From Bacillus sp. N1-1 (GTDB lineage: Bacteria > Bacillota > Bacilli > Bacillales > Guptibacillaceae): a DNA stretch of 64,000 nucleotides. Below the pieces are notes generated by a model. It saw only the letters and a list, made by a program, of their open reading frames with translations. It did not search any database and had not been told where the DNA came from. Both the position numbers and the translations under genes were made by a program. Shown here one piece after another: positions 1 to 9,824 of this stretch. The DNA lies in assembly GCF_009818105.1 (NCBI RefSeq), contig NZ_CP046564.1:1860001-1924000 (forward strand), written 5' to 3'. Each line of letters begins with the position of its first letter. Position 1 is the first letter of the stretch.

Positions 1-1
1 A

Positions 2-310
2 AAAAAGCAAGCGGTTTATGTAGAACGTGGACGTATTACAAAGGGAGAGAAAATGCTCTGGATGATGCTTGTACTTACGTTTGTGGCCGCGTCAATCTTT
101 ATGGTTTCAAATTATGCTACGATTTATAATTTGAATACGGGTCTGCAGCAAGCAGAAGCAGATCAACGTGCTCAAGTGAAACAGAACGAAGAGCTTCAAG
201 TGAAAGTGACTGAGCTAAGTGCACCCGGTCGAATTGTGAACATTGCCGAAGAAAAATTAGGCATGGAGCTAAATGATCAAAACGTAGAAGTGATCAACAA
301 GGGATCATAA
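2..310 (+). CDS. ftsL: Cell division protein FtsL, 5' end outside the window
   Basis: Bitopic membrane protein of the divisome that forms a coiled-coil complex with DivIC and DivIB and helps activate septal peptidoglycan synthesis. The reading frame is open back to the first bases of the window, so the N-terminus is missing. An internal ATG at 53 is not the true start, because the codons before it encode a short basic segment (RGRITKGEK) like the one preceding the membrane helix in B. subtilis FtsL. A hydrophobic helix follows (LWMMLVLTFVAASIFMV), then a heptad-like extracellular coiled coil (about the next 40 residues) and the family-typical end around ELSAPGRIVNIAEEKLGM. It lies 20 bases before pbpB, the usual order rsmH-ftsL-pbpB. 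Confidence 0.88.
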   Translation, partial: KKQAVYVERGRITKGEKMLWMMLVLTFVAASIFMVSNYATIYNLNTGLQQAEADQRAQVKQNEELQVKVTELSAPGRIVNIAEEKLGMELNDQNVEVINKGS

Positions 311-330
311 TTTCGGAGGTTTGCACTGTC

Positions 331-2535
331 ATGAAAGAAACAAACAAGAACTCACATATTAATGTTGGAGCAGCGATTTTAATGTTACTATTTGTCCTGC
401 TCTTTTTTGCTTTTATTGGAAGGTTTTTCTATATTGAATGGACGCAGGCAGTTTCGGGTTCCGATGGTGAAAAGGTGGACTTAATGGAGCTTGGAAAAGA
501 TAAGTGGACGCGAAGCAAGATTCTTGAAGCGGATCGCGGTACGATTTATGACCGCACAGGAGAAAATGCGCTCGCCACTGACATTCCTTCATTTACACTG
601 CGAGCGATTTTAGATGAAAATTATGAAGATCATGTAAAAGATGTTTCAAAAACTGCGGCTGCTCTTGCGCCGATTCTAGAGATGGAGCAATCCGACGTTA
701 CCGAAATATTATCTAGAGAAGAACTATTTCAAGTGGAGTTCGGAGCATCTGGAAAAAATTTAAGCCTCACTCAAAAAGAAGAAATTGAAAAACTTGACTT
801 ACCTGGAGTTGGCTTTATTCCAACGAAAACGCGCCTCTATCCTAACGAAGAGTTTGCTTCTCATCTTCTTGGGTTTACAAACGAAAATGAAAAAGGTGTC
901 CAGGAAGGCTTGTTAGGTTTAGAAAAGGAATTGAATAAGTATCTTGTTCCGCAAGAAGGGAAAGAAACGTATCAAAGTGATCGGGAAGGGTTTAAACTTC
1001 CTTATGGAAATGAAAACATCACACCTTCAAAAAGTGGGAATGACGTCTATTTAACGATTGACCAAAAAATACAGGTATTAATGGAAAACGCATTAAATGA
1101 AGCGCAGGAGAAATATAACCCTGAGCGAATGACGGCCATCGTTGCCGATCCGGATACGGGTAAGATATTAGCGATGGGAAATCGTCCAACGTTTGATCCC
1201 AATTTAAGAGATGTTTCAAATTATACAAATATGGCATTAACTGCATTTGAGCCAGGCTCAACAATGAAAGTCTTTACCGCTGCAGCAGCGATTGAAGAAG
1301 GCGTGTACAACGGAGATGAACTTTTTCAATCTGGACAATATTCTGTACCAGGTGGTCGGATAAGTGATCACAACGGTGGAGAAGGTTGGGGCATGATTAG
1401 CTTTGATGAGGGAATTCGTCAATCCTCCAACGTAGCAGCATCCATTTTAGTGAAAGAAAAACTGGGTTATGACAAATACGAAGATTATATAACGAAATTT
1501 GGATTAGATGCTAAAACGGGAATCGATCTTCCTGGAGAAGCTTCTTCGAGAATTACTTATAGTGGAGAGCTTGAACGGATAACGACTGGTTTCGGTCAAG
1601 GGTCTACCATTACACCAATTCAACAAGTTCAAGCGATTACTGCAATTGCAAACGGTGGAAAGATGATGCAACCTTATGTAATTGAGAAAATTGTTGATCC
1701 TGAATCAAATGAAGTAAAACTTAATCACGAGCCAAAAGTAGCGGGAGAACCAATTTCGAAAGAAACAGCAAAACAAACTCGCGATCTTTTACGCACGGTT
1801 GTGACAGATGGTACGGGAACACCATATAACATTAAAGGTTACGAGATTGCTGGGAAAACAGGTACAGCACAAATTTCTGAAGGGTCAAAAGGATATATGA
1901 GTGGATACGGAAACAACATCTTCTCATTTATTGGAATGGCTCCTGCAGATGATCCAGAATTAATTGTTTATGTGGCGGTTGATCGACCTGAACTCGAGTA
2001 TCCGGAGCTAGGAAGTGACCCTGTTTCTCTTATCTTTAACACGGTTATGAAAAATAGCCTTCAATATTTGAATATCGATCCGATTGAGAAGGAAGATAAT
2101 GCTTCTGAGGAAGCTGAAGAGACAGAATCCGGTCAAATATTAAAAGATGTAACGGGCATGAGTGTAAAAGAAGCTAAAAAGCAGCTTGAAGACAAGGGCT
2201 TATCTGTCGTATCACTTGGTGAGGGAGAGGTTGTTGGTCAATCCCCTAGGCCGAGTGCCAAAATTCTCAATGGTGAACGAATTATTTTGCAAACGGAAGG
2301 TAACGCCACAATGCCTGATATAACAGGCTGGTCTCTTGCAGACGTAATGAAGCTCGTCGAGTTGGTTGAGTTAAAACCAAATGTGATGGGATCAGGCTAT
2401 GTGGTGAAGCAAGGAATTGAAACGGGAAGTACGATCAAAAAAGATGACTATCTTGTAGCAGAATTAAAGACTCCTTCTTCTGAAACGGAAGAGGAAGAAG
2501 AGCCAGAAGAAGAACCAGAACCAATTACGGACTAG
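331..2535 (+). CDS. pbpB: Penicillin-binding protein 2B, septal transpeptidase (class B PBP)
   Basis: Class B PBP that crosslinks peptidoglycan at the division septum, working with an FtsW-type glycosyltransferase. One N-terminal membrane helix lies at about residues 14-36. A dimerization domain follows, then the transpeptidase with active-site STMK (Ser310-Lys313), SSN (365-367) and KTGTAQ (from 509). Two PASTA modules follow from about residue 600. An acidic linker (NASEEAEETESG) precedes them and the protein ends in a Glu/Pro-rich tail. At 734 residues it is slightly longer than B. subtilis PBP2B, mainly through these acidic segments. GGAGG lies about 11 bases before the ATG. It is followed by its sporulation paralogue spoVD. 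Confidence 0.93.
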   Translation: MKETNKNSHINVGAAILMLLFVLLFFAFIGRFFYIEWTQAVSGSDGEKVDLMELGKDKWTRSKILEADRGTIYDRTGENALATDIPSFTLRAILDENYEDHVKDVSKTAAALAPILEMEQSDVTEILSREELFQVEFGASGKNLSLTQKEEIEKLDLPGVGFIPTKTRLYPNEEFASHLLGFTNENEKGVQEGLLGLEKELNKYLVPQEGKETYQSDREGFKLPYGNENITPSKSGNDVYLTIDQKIQVLMENALNEAQEKYNPERMTAIVADPDTGKILAMGNRPTFDPNLRDVSNYTNMALTAFEPGSTMKVFTAAAAIEEGVYNGDELFQSGQYSVPGGRISDHNGGEGWGMISFDEGIRQSSNVAASILVKEKLGYDKYEDYITKFGLDAKTGIDLPGEASSRITYSGELERITTGFGQGSTITPIQQVQAITAIANGGKMMQPYVIEKIVDPESNEVKLNHEPKVAGEPISKETAKQTRDLLRTVVTDGTGTPYNIKGYEIAGKTGTAQISEGSKGYMSGYGNNIFSFIGMAPADDPELIVYVAVDRPELEYPELGSDPVSLIFNTVMKNSLQYLNIDPIEKEDNASEEAEETESGQILKDVTGMSVKEAKKQLEDKGLSVVSLGEGEVVGQSPRPSAKILNGERIILQTEGNATMPDITGWSLADVMKLVELVELKPNVMGSGYVVKQGIETGSTIKKDDYLVAELKTPSSETEEEEEPEEEPEPITD

Positions 2536-2597
2536 CAGGTCTATCCTTCGAACCGAACACATATAGTGAAACGAGCATAATCAGGGAGGATGAGTTT

Positions 2598-4517
2598 ATG
2601 CGCGTTTCGAATGTCACTGTTCGAAGAAGACTTGTGATCGCACTTATTGTTGGGCTATTTGTTTTTGCTGTAGTTGTTGTAAGACTCGGTTATGTACAGC
2701 TTGTTATGGGGAGCTGGCTTAGTGAGAAAGCGAAGGATTCCTGGAGTCGAAACATCCCGTTTGAACCTAGCAGAGGAGAAATCCTGGATCGTAACGGCGT
2801 AGCACTTGCCACAAACGTGAGTGCTCCGTCTGTTTTAATTGTTCCTAGACAGCTCCAAAATCCAGCTGCCACTGCCGAAGCTCTAGCAGCGTCCCTCAAT
2901 ACTAGCAAGGAAAAAGTTTATGAAACAATCACTCAGAATGAATCGATGGTCTGGATTCGACCTGAAGGTAAGAAAATGACAAACGAGAAAGCAAATGAGA
3001 TCCGAAAATTGAACCTAGCTGGAGTTTATATTGCAGAAGATAACAAACGTCACTATCCAAATGGCGATTTTTTAGCTCATGTGCTTGGGTTTAGTGGCAT
3101 TGATAATCAAGGGCTAACTGGGATCGAGCTTTATTATGACGCTGAATTAAGTGGGGAAAAAGGACAGGTGGAATATTATGCTGATGCGAAAGGAAAGCGA
3201 ATGCCTTCCCTAGCAGATGATTACACAGAACCTATCGATGGACTTGATCTTCGGTTAACGATTGATTCCCAAATCCAGACGATTATGGAAAGAGAGTTAG
3301 ATATCGCTGAAGCAACCTATCATCCAGATGGCGCAGCGGCCATCGCGATGGATCCAAATACAGGTGAGATTCTTGGAATGTCTTCAAGGCCAGATTTTAA
3401 CCCAGAAGAATTCCAGGAAGTTTCTCCTGATGTTTGGAACCAGAACAAGCCTGTGTGGAGTACGTATGAACCGGGATCAACCTTTAAAATAATTACTCTT
3501 GCTGCAGCACTTGAAGAGGGAGAGGTGGATCTTGAGGAAGATCATTTCCATGACCCAGGTAGCATTGAAGTGGCAGGAACAAAATTAAGGTGCTGGAAAG
3601 CTGGAGGGCATGGGAGTCAGACGTTTTTAGAAGGCGTACAAAACTCCTGTAACCCTGGTTTTGTTCTTTTAGGTGAGCGTCTTGGCAAAGAAAAGCTTTT
3701 TTCCTATATTGATAAATTTGGCTTCGGTGACAAAACGGGAATTGATTTACAAGGAGAAGCAAGCGGGATTCTTTTTGATGTTGAAAATGTCGGCCCACTT
3801 GAACTAGCAACGACTGCATTCGGGCAGGGCGTTTCCGTTACGCCTATCCAGCAAGTGACGGCTGTTTCTGCGGCCGTGAATGGTGGCACGCTTTATGAAC
3901 CATATATCGCTAAAGAATGGCTGGACCCAGAAACTGGAGCAGTTGTAAGCAAAAACACGCCACAAGCGAAGCGACAGGTAATCTCTGAGGAAACTTCTAA
4001 AGAAGTAAGGCACGCGCTTGAAACGGTTGTTGCACTAGGAACTGGAAAGAACGCCTATGTGGACGGTTATCGCGTCGGAGGAAAGACAGGGACAGCTCAA
4101 AAGGCTAAAGACGGAGCTTATCTCAAAAATAATCATATCGTTTCCTTTATCGGTTTTGCTCCTGCTGATGACCCCCAAATTGTCGTATACGTTGCGATCG
4201 ATAATCCGAAAGATACCCTTCAATTTGGAGGGATTGTAGCGGCACCAATTGTAGGTAATATAATCCAGGATAGTTTGACGGTTATGGGTGTTGAAAAAAG
4301 GGAAGACCAGATTGAGAAAGAAACGACATGGCAGGATGAAGAGATGATTGAAATGCCGGATTTAGTGGGTATGTCATCAAAAGAGATTCGTGAAGCGATG
4401 TATAATTTGAAAATTGATTCAAGCGGGGAAGGCGATATTGTTGTAGCCCAGGCCCCAGAACCTGGTGTGAAATTACCTGTTGGTTCAGAAATTCGGCTTT
4501 ATATGGGTGACAAATAA
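2598..4517 (+). CDS. spoVD: Stage V sporulation protein D, spore-cortex class B PBP
   Basis: Sporulation-specific transpeptidase needed for cortex peptidoglycan; in B. subtilis it partners with SpoVE at the forespore outer membrane. One membrane helix lies at about residues 12-30. The catalytic motifs are STFK (Ser294-Lys297), SCN (350-352) and KTGTAQ (from 496), and a single C-terminal PASTA module begins near MPDLVGMS. The single PASTA and the SCN motif separate it from PBP2B next door. Its length, 639 residues, is normal. AGGGAGGA sits before the ATG. I looked for the sigma-E promoter known for spoVD in the 62-base gap and saw only poorly spaced partial matches. A terminator-like hairpin follows the gene. 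Confidence 0.93.
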   Translation: MRVSNVTVRRRLVIALIVGLFVFAVVVVRLGYVQLVMGSWLSEKAKDSWSRNIPFEPSRGEILDRNGVALATNVSAPSVLIVPRQLQNPAATAEALAASLNTSKEKVYETITQNESMVWIRPEGKKMTNEKANEIRKLNLAGVYIAEDNKRHYPNGDFLAHVLGFSGIDNQGLTGIELYYDAELSGEKGQVEYYADAKGKRMPSLADDYTEPIDGLDLRLTIDSQIQTIMERELDIAEATYHPDGAAAIAMDPNTGEILGMSSRPDFNPEEFQEVSPDVWNQNKPVWSTYEPGSTFKIITLAAALEEGEVDLEEDHFHDPGSIEVAGTKLRCWKAGGHGSQTFLEGVQNSCNPGFVLLGERLGKEKLFSYIDKFGFGDKTGIDLQGEASGILFDVENVGPLELATTAFGQGVSVTPIQQVTAVSAAVNGGTLYEPYIAKEWLDPETGAVVSKNTPQAKRQVISEETSKEVRHALETVVALGTGKNAYVDGYRVGGKTGTAQKAKDGAYLKNNHIVSFIGFAPADDPQIVVYVAIDNPKDTLQFGGIVAAPIVGNIIQDSLTVMGVEKREDQIEKETTWQDEEMIEMPDLVGMSSKEIREAMYNLKIDSSGEGDIVVAQAPEPGVKLPVGSEIRLYMGDK

Positions 4518-4543
4518 GCGACCGGTGAGTACAATAAGTAGTG

Positions 4544-4578
4544 AACAAGCCAAGGCGTATGCTCTTGGCTTGTTTTCT
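4544..4578 (+). terminator. Hairpin terminator between spoVD and murE
   Basis: AACAAGCCAAG pairs with CTTGGCTTGTT around a 9-base loop, followed by TTTTC. The T-run is short, so read-through into murE is likely. It separates the pbpB-spoVD pair from the mur genes. Confidence 0.7.
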
Positions 4579-4614
4579 GAAAATATGTCAGCAAACTAGA
4601 AAGGTTTGAAAGAA

Positions 4615-6078
4615 ATGAAATTAAACGATCTTCTTCATGCATTACTTACATATAAACAGGTAGGAAAAGGCGATCCAGAAATAAAAACGATTGAAAGTGA
4701 TAGTCGTGCCGTAACAGATGGCAGTCTCTTCGTTTGCATTCCAGGTTATACGGTAGATGGGCATGATTTTGCAGAACAGGCTGTTCAACAGGGCGCTGTT
4801 GCTCTTATATCAGAAAAAGAGCTTTCTGTTTCAGTACCCGTAATTCTAGTTCATGATGCGCATCGCGCCTTAGCTGAACTTGCAAATCGTTTCTATCACC
4901 ATCCGACGAAATCATTTTCATTAATTGGCATTACAGGAACGAATGGAAAGACAACCGTTTCCCATTTAATTGAACAGATACATAGAGATAAAAAGCAAAC
5001 AACAGGGTTAATCGGAACGATTAATATGAAAATAGCCGATGAAGAATTTGAAACGAAAAACACAACGCCAGAACCACTCTTGCTTCAAAAGCAATTTGCT
5101 AGAATGCGCGATTGTAATGTGGATACGGCCGTTATGGAGGTCTCTTCTCATGCCTTAACACTAGGACGCGTGAGAGGTTGTGATTATGATATTGCCGTGT
5201 TTACAAATTTGACGCAGGATCATCTTGATTACCATGGTACGATGGAAGAATACCGTCAAGCAAAAGGTCTTCTTTTTTCACAGTTAGGTAATACATATGA
5301 TACAGGGAGAAAAAAGGTAGCCGTCCTTAATGTAGATGATGACGTTGCACAGCAGTATGAACAAATGACATCTGCCCATATTTTCAGATATGGCATTGAT
5401 CGTCCTGCAGATATTAAGGCAGATAATATTTCTTTTTCTGCGAATGGGACAAGATTTCGCTTAAGTACGCCAGAAGAAAACCGTGACGTTAAATTGATGC
5501 TAACAGGCAAATTCAGCGTATACAATGCACTCGCAGCGATTGCGGCTTGTCTTGCAAATGGTTTAGATCTTGATCATATTTTGAATAGTCTTGAGAAAAT
5601 CGCAGGCGTGCCTGGACGTTTTGAGCTAGTAGATGAGGAGCAGGGCTTCCCAGTAATCGTTGATTATGCTCACACTCCAGATAGTCTAGAAAATGTCTTA
5701 TTGACAGTAAAAGAAATGACCAAAGGAAACGTCTTTGCAGTTGTTGGATGCGGGGGAGATCGTGATCGAACAAAACGACCACTCATGGCTAAGATTGCAA
5801 CCGAATTAGCGGATACTGCTGTACTAACATCAGACAATCCACGAAGTGAAGACCCAGAACGCATTTTAGATGATATGGTCGAAGGTGTGAAAGGTCACTA
5901 TGTGCGGATAACGGATCGCTCAGAAGCGATTCAACATGCGATTGCAAATGCTGCTGATGGAGATGTGGTCCTTATCGCAGGAAAAGGACATGAAACCTAT
6001 CAAATCATTGGTAATCAAGTTCTTGATTTTGATGACCGAGAGATCGCACGTCAAGCAATAAAGGAGCGAAAAGGATGA
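4615..6078 (+). CDS. murE: UDP-MurNAc-tripeptide synthetase adding meso-diaminopimelate
   Basis: Cytoplasmic Mur ligase that adds meso-diaminopimelate to UDP-MurNAc-L-Ala-D-Glu using ATP. The three Mur domains are in order, with the ATP loop [10 protein letters not shown] near residue 108 and the DNPR motif (407-410), which reads the diaminopimelate substrate rather than lysine. I chose the ATG at 4615, not the TTG nine bases upstream. The AGAAAGG ribosome site is about ten bases from the ATG but touches the TTG, and MKLNDLL matches the B. subtilis N-terminus. The last four bases overlap murF (ATGA), so the two are probably translationally coupled. Confidence 0.94.
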   Translation: MKLNDLLHALLTYKQVGKGDPEIKTIESDSRAVTDGSLFVCIPGYTVDGHDFAEQAVQQGAVALISEKELSVSVPVILVHDAHRALAELANRFYHHPTKSFSLIGITGTNGKTTVSHLIEQIHRDKKQTTGLIGTINMKIADEEFETKNTTPEPLLLQKQFARMRDCNVDTAVMEVSSHALTLGRVRGCDYDIAVFTNLTQDHLDYHGTMEEYRQAKGLLFSQLGNTYDTGRKKVAVLNVDDDVAQQYEQMTSAHIFRYGIDRPADIKADNISFSANGTRFRLSTPEENRDVKLMLTGKFSVYNALAAIAACLANGLDLDHILNSLEKIAGVPGRFELVDEEQGFPVIVDYAHTPDSLENVLLTVKEMTKGNVFAVVGCGGDRDRTKRPLMAKIATELADTAVLTSDNPRSEDPERILDDMVEGVKGHYVRITDRSEAIQHAIANAADGDVVLIAGKGHETYQIIGNQVLDFDDREIARQAIKERKG

Positions 6079-7430
6079 AATTTTCATCGGAATTACTAAA
6101 CAAAATTAGTCATGGACCAGTTGATCACGAACTGGTCTTTGAAGGTGTGGCAACCGATACGCGTAAGGATTGCACAAATAAACTATTCGTACCAATCGTT
6201 GGTGAAGTTTTCGATGGACATCGTTTTATCGATGCTGCCATCGTTAACGGTGCTACCGGAACACTTTGGGATAAAAGCAAACCATTTCCTAAAGACCTTG
6301 TCGGGAAAATCAATGTTTATGAAGTGGATGATACGACAGTTGGATTCCAGGAGTTAGCGAAACAGGTCCTAAAACAGCAAAAACCTTATGTGATCGGTGT
6401 TACAGGGAGTAACGGGAAAACGACTGTTAAAGATATGCTTGAGGCTGTTCTAAGTCCAAAATATAAAACATTTAAAACGCAAGGTAATTTAAATAATCAT
6501 TGGGGACTGCCAATAACTGTGCTTGCGATGCCTGATGACACAGACGTGTTGATTTTAGAGATGGGAATGAGTGGTCCCGGCGAAATCTCCCTTCTTACCC
6601 AAATCGCACAGCCTGATGTAGCAGTTATTACAAATATCGGAGAGTCACATTTACTTCAACTCGGTAGCCGCGAAAATATTGCTAAAGCAAAGATGGAAAT
6701 TGCTGAGGGACTTAAGTCTGAAGGCGTTCTCGTTATTGATGGCGATGAGCCACTTCTGACACCGGTTCATAAAAATGCGATTTCTTGTGGGTATGAAGAC
6801 CAAAACGACCTTCAAATTGATCGTATTGAAAAGAGAGAAAATGGCTTTGTGTTTACTTTAAAAAATGAAAAAGAGCCGTTCGAAATTTCTTTGTTAGGTA
6901 AACATAATATTAAAAATGCTGTTTATAGCATCGCTTCAGCAAGAAAACTCGGGATGACAGATGATCAAATTCGCAAATCGTTATCTTCCTTAACGTTAAC
7001 TGGAATGAGGCTTGAAAAATTCCGGTCATCTACTGGTGCGTTAATTATTAACGATGCATATAACGCAAGTCCAACCTCAATGAAAGCAGCATTAGAAACG
7101 CTCGCTGAGTTAGAAGGCTTTAATAAAAAAATTGCTATTCTTGGTGATATGTATGAACTCGGGGATCAGGAAGAATTTCTTCACCAGGACATTGCAACCG
7201 CGGTAAAACCGTCTATTACAGAAGTGATTACTGTTGGTGACAAAGCAAAATGGATTTATGATGGGATGACGGAAAATGAAACGCAAGTATCTGCTGTTTC
7301 CTTTGACAACAAAGAAGATGCCGCATCATATTTATCGGGTCGACTTGATGATCAAACAGCTGTTTTATTAAAAGCATCAAGGGGACTTGGACTCGAAACC
7401 ATATTACAGGCATTAGGGAAAGAATCATAA
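6075..7430 (+). CDS. murF: UDP-MurNAc-tripeptide:D-Ala-D-Ala ligase
   Basis: Adds the D-Ala-D-Ala dipeptide to complete the UDP-MurNAc-pentapeptide. It has a Mur ligase N-domain, the ATP loop [13 protein letters not shown], the central motif [12 protein letters not shown], and the C-terminal region around [11 protein letters not shown] that is typical of MurF. At 451 residues it is the usual length. It overlaps murE by four bases and is 12 bases from mraY. In B. subtilis murF sits next to ddl elsewhere on the chromosome. Its place between murE and mraY follows the classic dcw order, so here the cluster supplies the whole stretch from tripeptide to lipid I. Confidence 0.94.
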   Translation: MKFSSELLNKISHGPVDHELVFEGVATDTRKDCTNKLFVPIVGEVFDGHRFIDAAIVNGATGTLWDKSKPFPKDLVGKINVYEVDDTTVGFQELAKQVLKQQKPYVIGVTGSNGKTTVKDMLEAVLSPKYKTFKTQGNLNNHWGLPITVLAMPDDTDVLILEMGMSGPGEISLLTQIAQPDVAVITNIGESHLLQLGSRENIAKAKMEIAEGLKSEGVLVIDGDEPLLTPVHKNAISCGYEDQNDLQIDRIEKRENGFVFTLKNEKEPFEISLLGKHNIKNAVYSIASARKLGMTDDQIRKSLSSLTLTGMRLEKFRSSTGALIINDAYNASPTSMKAALETLAELEGFNKKIAILGDMYELGDQEEFLHQDIATAVKPSITEVITVGDKAKWIYDGMTENETQVSAVSFDNKEDAASYLSGRLDDQTAVLLKASRGLGLETILQALGKES

Positions 7431-7442
7431 GGAGGCAGTACA

Positions 7443-8417
7443 GTGATTGAACAATTATTAATTTTTAGTTTGCTAACATCATTTATAATAGCGGTGCTTG
7501 TATCACCGGTATTTATCCCTTATTTAAGAAGGCTTAAATTTGGACAGAGTATTCGAGAAGAGGGACCAAAATCACACCAAAAGAAATCTGGTACACCGAC
7601 AATGGGTGGCCTGATTATTATTCTTGCGATTATATTAGGAACGGTGATCATTGCGCTAAAATATGACGAGATCTCCACCCAAATCTGGCTACTTTTGTTT
7701 GTGACCGTGGGGTATGGTCTTATTGGCTTTTTAGATGATTTTATTAAAGTAGTGAAGAAACGTAACCTTGGTTTAACCTCAAAGCAGAAGTTGCTAGGTC
7801 AAATGGTTATCGCTATCCTCGTTTACTTTGGTTTAAGAACCATTGGCTTTGATACGGCGATTCGGGTTCCTGGTACAGAAATTAGCTTTGATATTGGCAT
7901 TGGGTATGTTGTGTTACTGTTTGTGATGCTTGTTGGCGCATCGAATGCGGTTAACTTAACGGACGGATTAGACGGTCTTGTCGCAGGTACAGCAGCCATA
8001 GCTTTCGGAGCTTTTGCCATTTTAGCAGCTTCGGTTTATATGTATGACGTAGCCATTTTCTCAGTAAGTGTCGTTGGTGCCGTTCTTGGATTCCTTGTTT
8101 TCAATGCACACCCAGCAAAAGTATTCATGGGTGATACAGGGTCACTTGCTCTTGGTGGCGCGCTTGCCGCTGTAGCCATTATGACCAAGCTTGAGCTTCT
8201 CCTAGTGATTATTGGTGGTGTCTTTGTCATTGAGACATTGTCAGTTATTATTCAGGTTGCATCATTTAAAACAACTGGGAAGCGTGTGTTTAAGATGAGT
8301 CCGCTTCATCACCACTACGAACTTTCTGGTTGGACGGAATGGCGCGTCGTCGCTACATTCTGGACTGTAGGTTTAATTTGTGCAGCATTTGGAATCTATC
8401 TTGAGGTGTGGATGTAA
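7443..8417 (+). CDS. mraY: Phospho-MurNAc-pentapeptide transferase (lipid I synthase)
   Basis: Polytopic membrane enzyme that moves phospho-MurNAc-pentapeptide from UDP to undecaprenyl phosphate. It has about ten membrane helices, the substrate motif [16 protein letters not shown] near the N-terminus, the acidic cluster [18 protein letters not shown], and the late HHHYE motif. At 324 residues it has the B. subtilis length. The start is GTG, with AAGGAGG eight bases upstream. Its TAA overlaps the ATG of murD by one base. Confidence 0.95.
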   Translation: MIEQLLIFSLLTSFIIAVLVSPVFIPYLRRLKFGQSIREEGPKSHQKKSGTPTMGGLIIILAIILGTVIIALKYDEISTQIWLLLFVTVGYGLIGFLDDFIKVVKKRNLGLTSKQKLLGQMVIAILVYFGLRTIGFDTAIRVPGTEISFDIGIGYVVLLFVMLVGASNAVNLTDGLDGLVAGTAAIAFGAFAILAASVYMYDVAIFSVSVVGAVLGFLVFNAHPAKVFMGDTGSLALGGALAAVAIMTKLELLLVIIGGVFVIETLSVIIQVASFKTTGKRVFKMSPLHHHYELSGWTEWRVVATFWTVGLICAAFGIYLEVWM

Positions 8418-9757
8418 TGAAAAAAGTAAACTATGAAAATAAATCTGTACTCGTATTAGGCATAGCGAAAAGTGGATTTGCAGCAGCAAAATTGCTTCGT
8501 TCTCTTGGCGCAACCGTTACAGTCAATGATCGAGAGCAAGTTGAGAATAATCCAAAAGCCATTGAACTTCAGGAATTAGGTTTTGAAGTGATTGGCGGGG
8601 GACACCCGCTCGAGCTACTTGAGGGAATTGACTTAATTGTTAAAAATCCTGGGATTCCATATCAAAACCCGCTCCTTGTAGAAGCAGTAAAAAGAGATAT
8701 CCCAATCGTAACTGAAGTTGAAATTGCCGGAGAGATTTCTGAAGCGCCATTTATTGCGATTACTGGTTCAAACGGAAAAACAACAACGACGACTTTAATT
8801 GGTCAACTACTAAATCAAACGCCGGCTAATCCGATCGTCGCTGGAAATATCGGAACGGTTGTTTGTGAAGTAGCAGCCGAAGCAACACCTGATCAAACGC
8901 TTGTAACGGAGCTATCAAGCTTTCAATTACAAGGCACGGTAAATTTCCATCCGCATATTTCGGTTCTTCTTAATCTTTATGAAGCGCATCTTGATTATCA
9001 TGGTACAAAAGACGCTTACGCAGCAGCGAAAGCACGTATGTTCCAAAATCAAACGCATGAGGATTTTGCCGTTTATAATGCAGATGATTCGCTAGTTTCT
9101 TCGTTTGCAGAAGCTTCAAAAGCTTCTCTTGTTCCATTTTCAGCTACTAAAACACTTGATGATGGTGTTTCTATTGAAGATAGTTGGATCGTTTTTAGAA
9201 AAGAAAAAGTGATCAAAATAGATGAACTATCCATGAAGCAGAACATTGAGAATACACTTGCCGCTATTGCTGTAGCAAAGTTATCCGGTGTGTCGAACGA
9301 AAAAATTCATCAGGAACTTACGAATTTTCACGGCGTGAAACATCGCCTTCAATTTGTTGGCGAAGTTAGTGGACGTAAATTCTTCAACGATTCAAAAGCA
9401 ACGAATTCAATCGCTACAAAGAAAGCGTTAGATTCATTTGAGAAGCCTGTTATCCTTCTTGCGGGTGGCCTGGATCGGGGAAATGACTTTGATGATTTAA
9501 ATACCTATTTTCAAACAAAAGTAAAGCACTTAATTACGTTTGGGGAAACCGCCTCGAAATTGAAACAAACGGCCAACCAAGCAGGACTGAATTCTGTCAC
9601 AGTTGTCGATAATGTAGAAGAAGCTGTTTCAACAGCGTATCATCTATCCGAAACGGGAGATGTTATTCTTCTTTCACCAGCTTGCGCAAGCTGGGATCAG
9701 TTCAAAACGTTTGAAGAGCGAGGAGACATCTTTATTGAGGCAATGCATAGACTCTAA
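8417..9757 (+). CDS. murD: UDP-MurNAc-L-Ala:D-Glu ligase
   Basis: Adds D-glutamate to UDP-MurNAc-L-alanine in the cytoplasm. The N-terminal Rossmann domain carries VLVLGIAKSGFAAAKLL. The ATP loop is GSNGKTTTTT, and the C-terminal part has HRLQFVGEVSGRKFFNDSKATN and LSPACASWDQFKTFEERG, all MurD signatures. I preferred the ATG that overlaps the mraY stop (TAATG), because the AGGTG site lies about eight bases before it. A GTG nine bases upstream is too close to that site. The predicted length is 446 residues. Confidence 0.94.
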   Translation: MKKVNYENKSVLVLGIAKSGFAAAKLLRSLGATVTVNDREQVENNPKAIELQELGFEVIGGGHPLELLEGIDLIVKNPGIPYQNPLLVEAVKRDIPIVTEVEIAGEISEAPFIAITGSNGKTTTTTLIGQLLNQTPANPIVAGNIGTVVCEVAAEATPDQTLVTELSSFQLQGTVNFHPHISVLLNLYEAHLDYHGTKDAYAAAKARMFQNQTHEDFAVYNADDSLVSSFAEASKASLVPFSATKTLDDGVSIEDSWIVFRKEKVIKIDELSMKQNIENTLAAIAVAKLSGVSNEKIHQELTNFHGVKHRLQFVGEVSGRKFFNDSKATNSIATKKALDSFEKPVILLAGGLDRGNDFDDLNTYFQTKVKHLITFGETASKLKQTANQAGLNSVTVVDNVEEAVSTAYHLSETGDVILLSPACASWDQFKTFEERGDIFIEAMHRL

Positions 9758-9824
9758 TGAGGGGTTGTCTTGCTTATCCGCGAAGTTCGGTTAGGTAAAA
9801 TCGACATAACGGAGTGTGGGTCCA

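Noticed and set aside
2559..2583. Sigma-E promoter before spoVD (CATATA and CATAATCA)
   Set aside because: The two elements are separated by about nine bases instead of the usual 13-15.
3493..4013. Overlapping minus-strand open frames inside spoVD
   Set aside because: There are three overlapping frames without start signals, all shadowed by the spoVD coding sequence.
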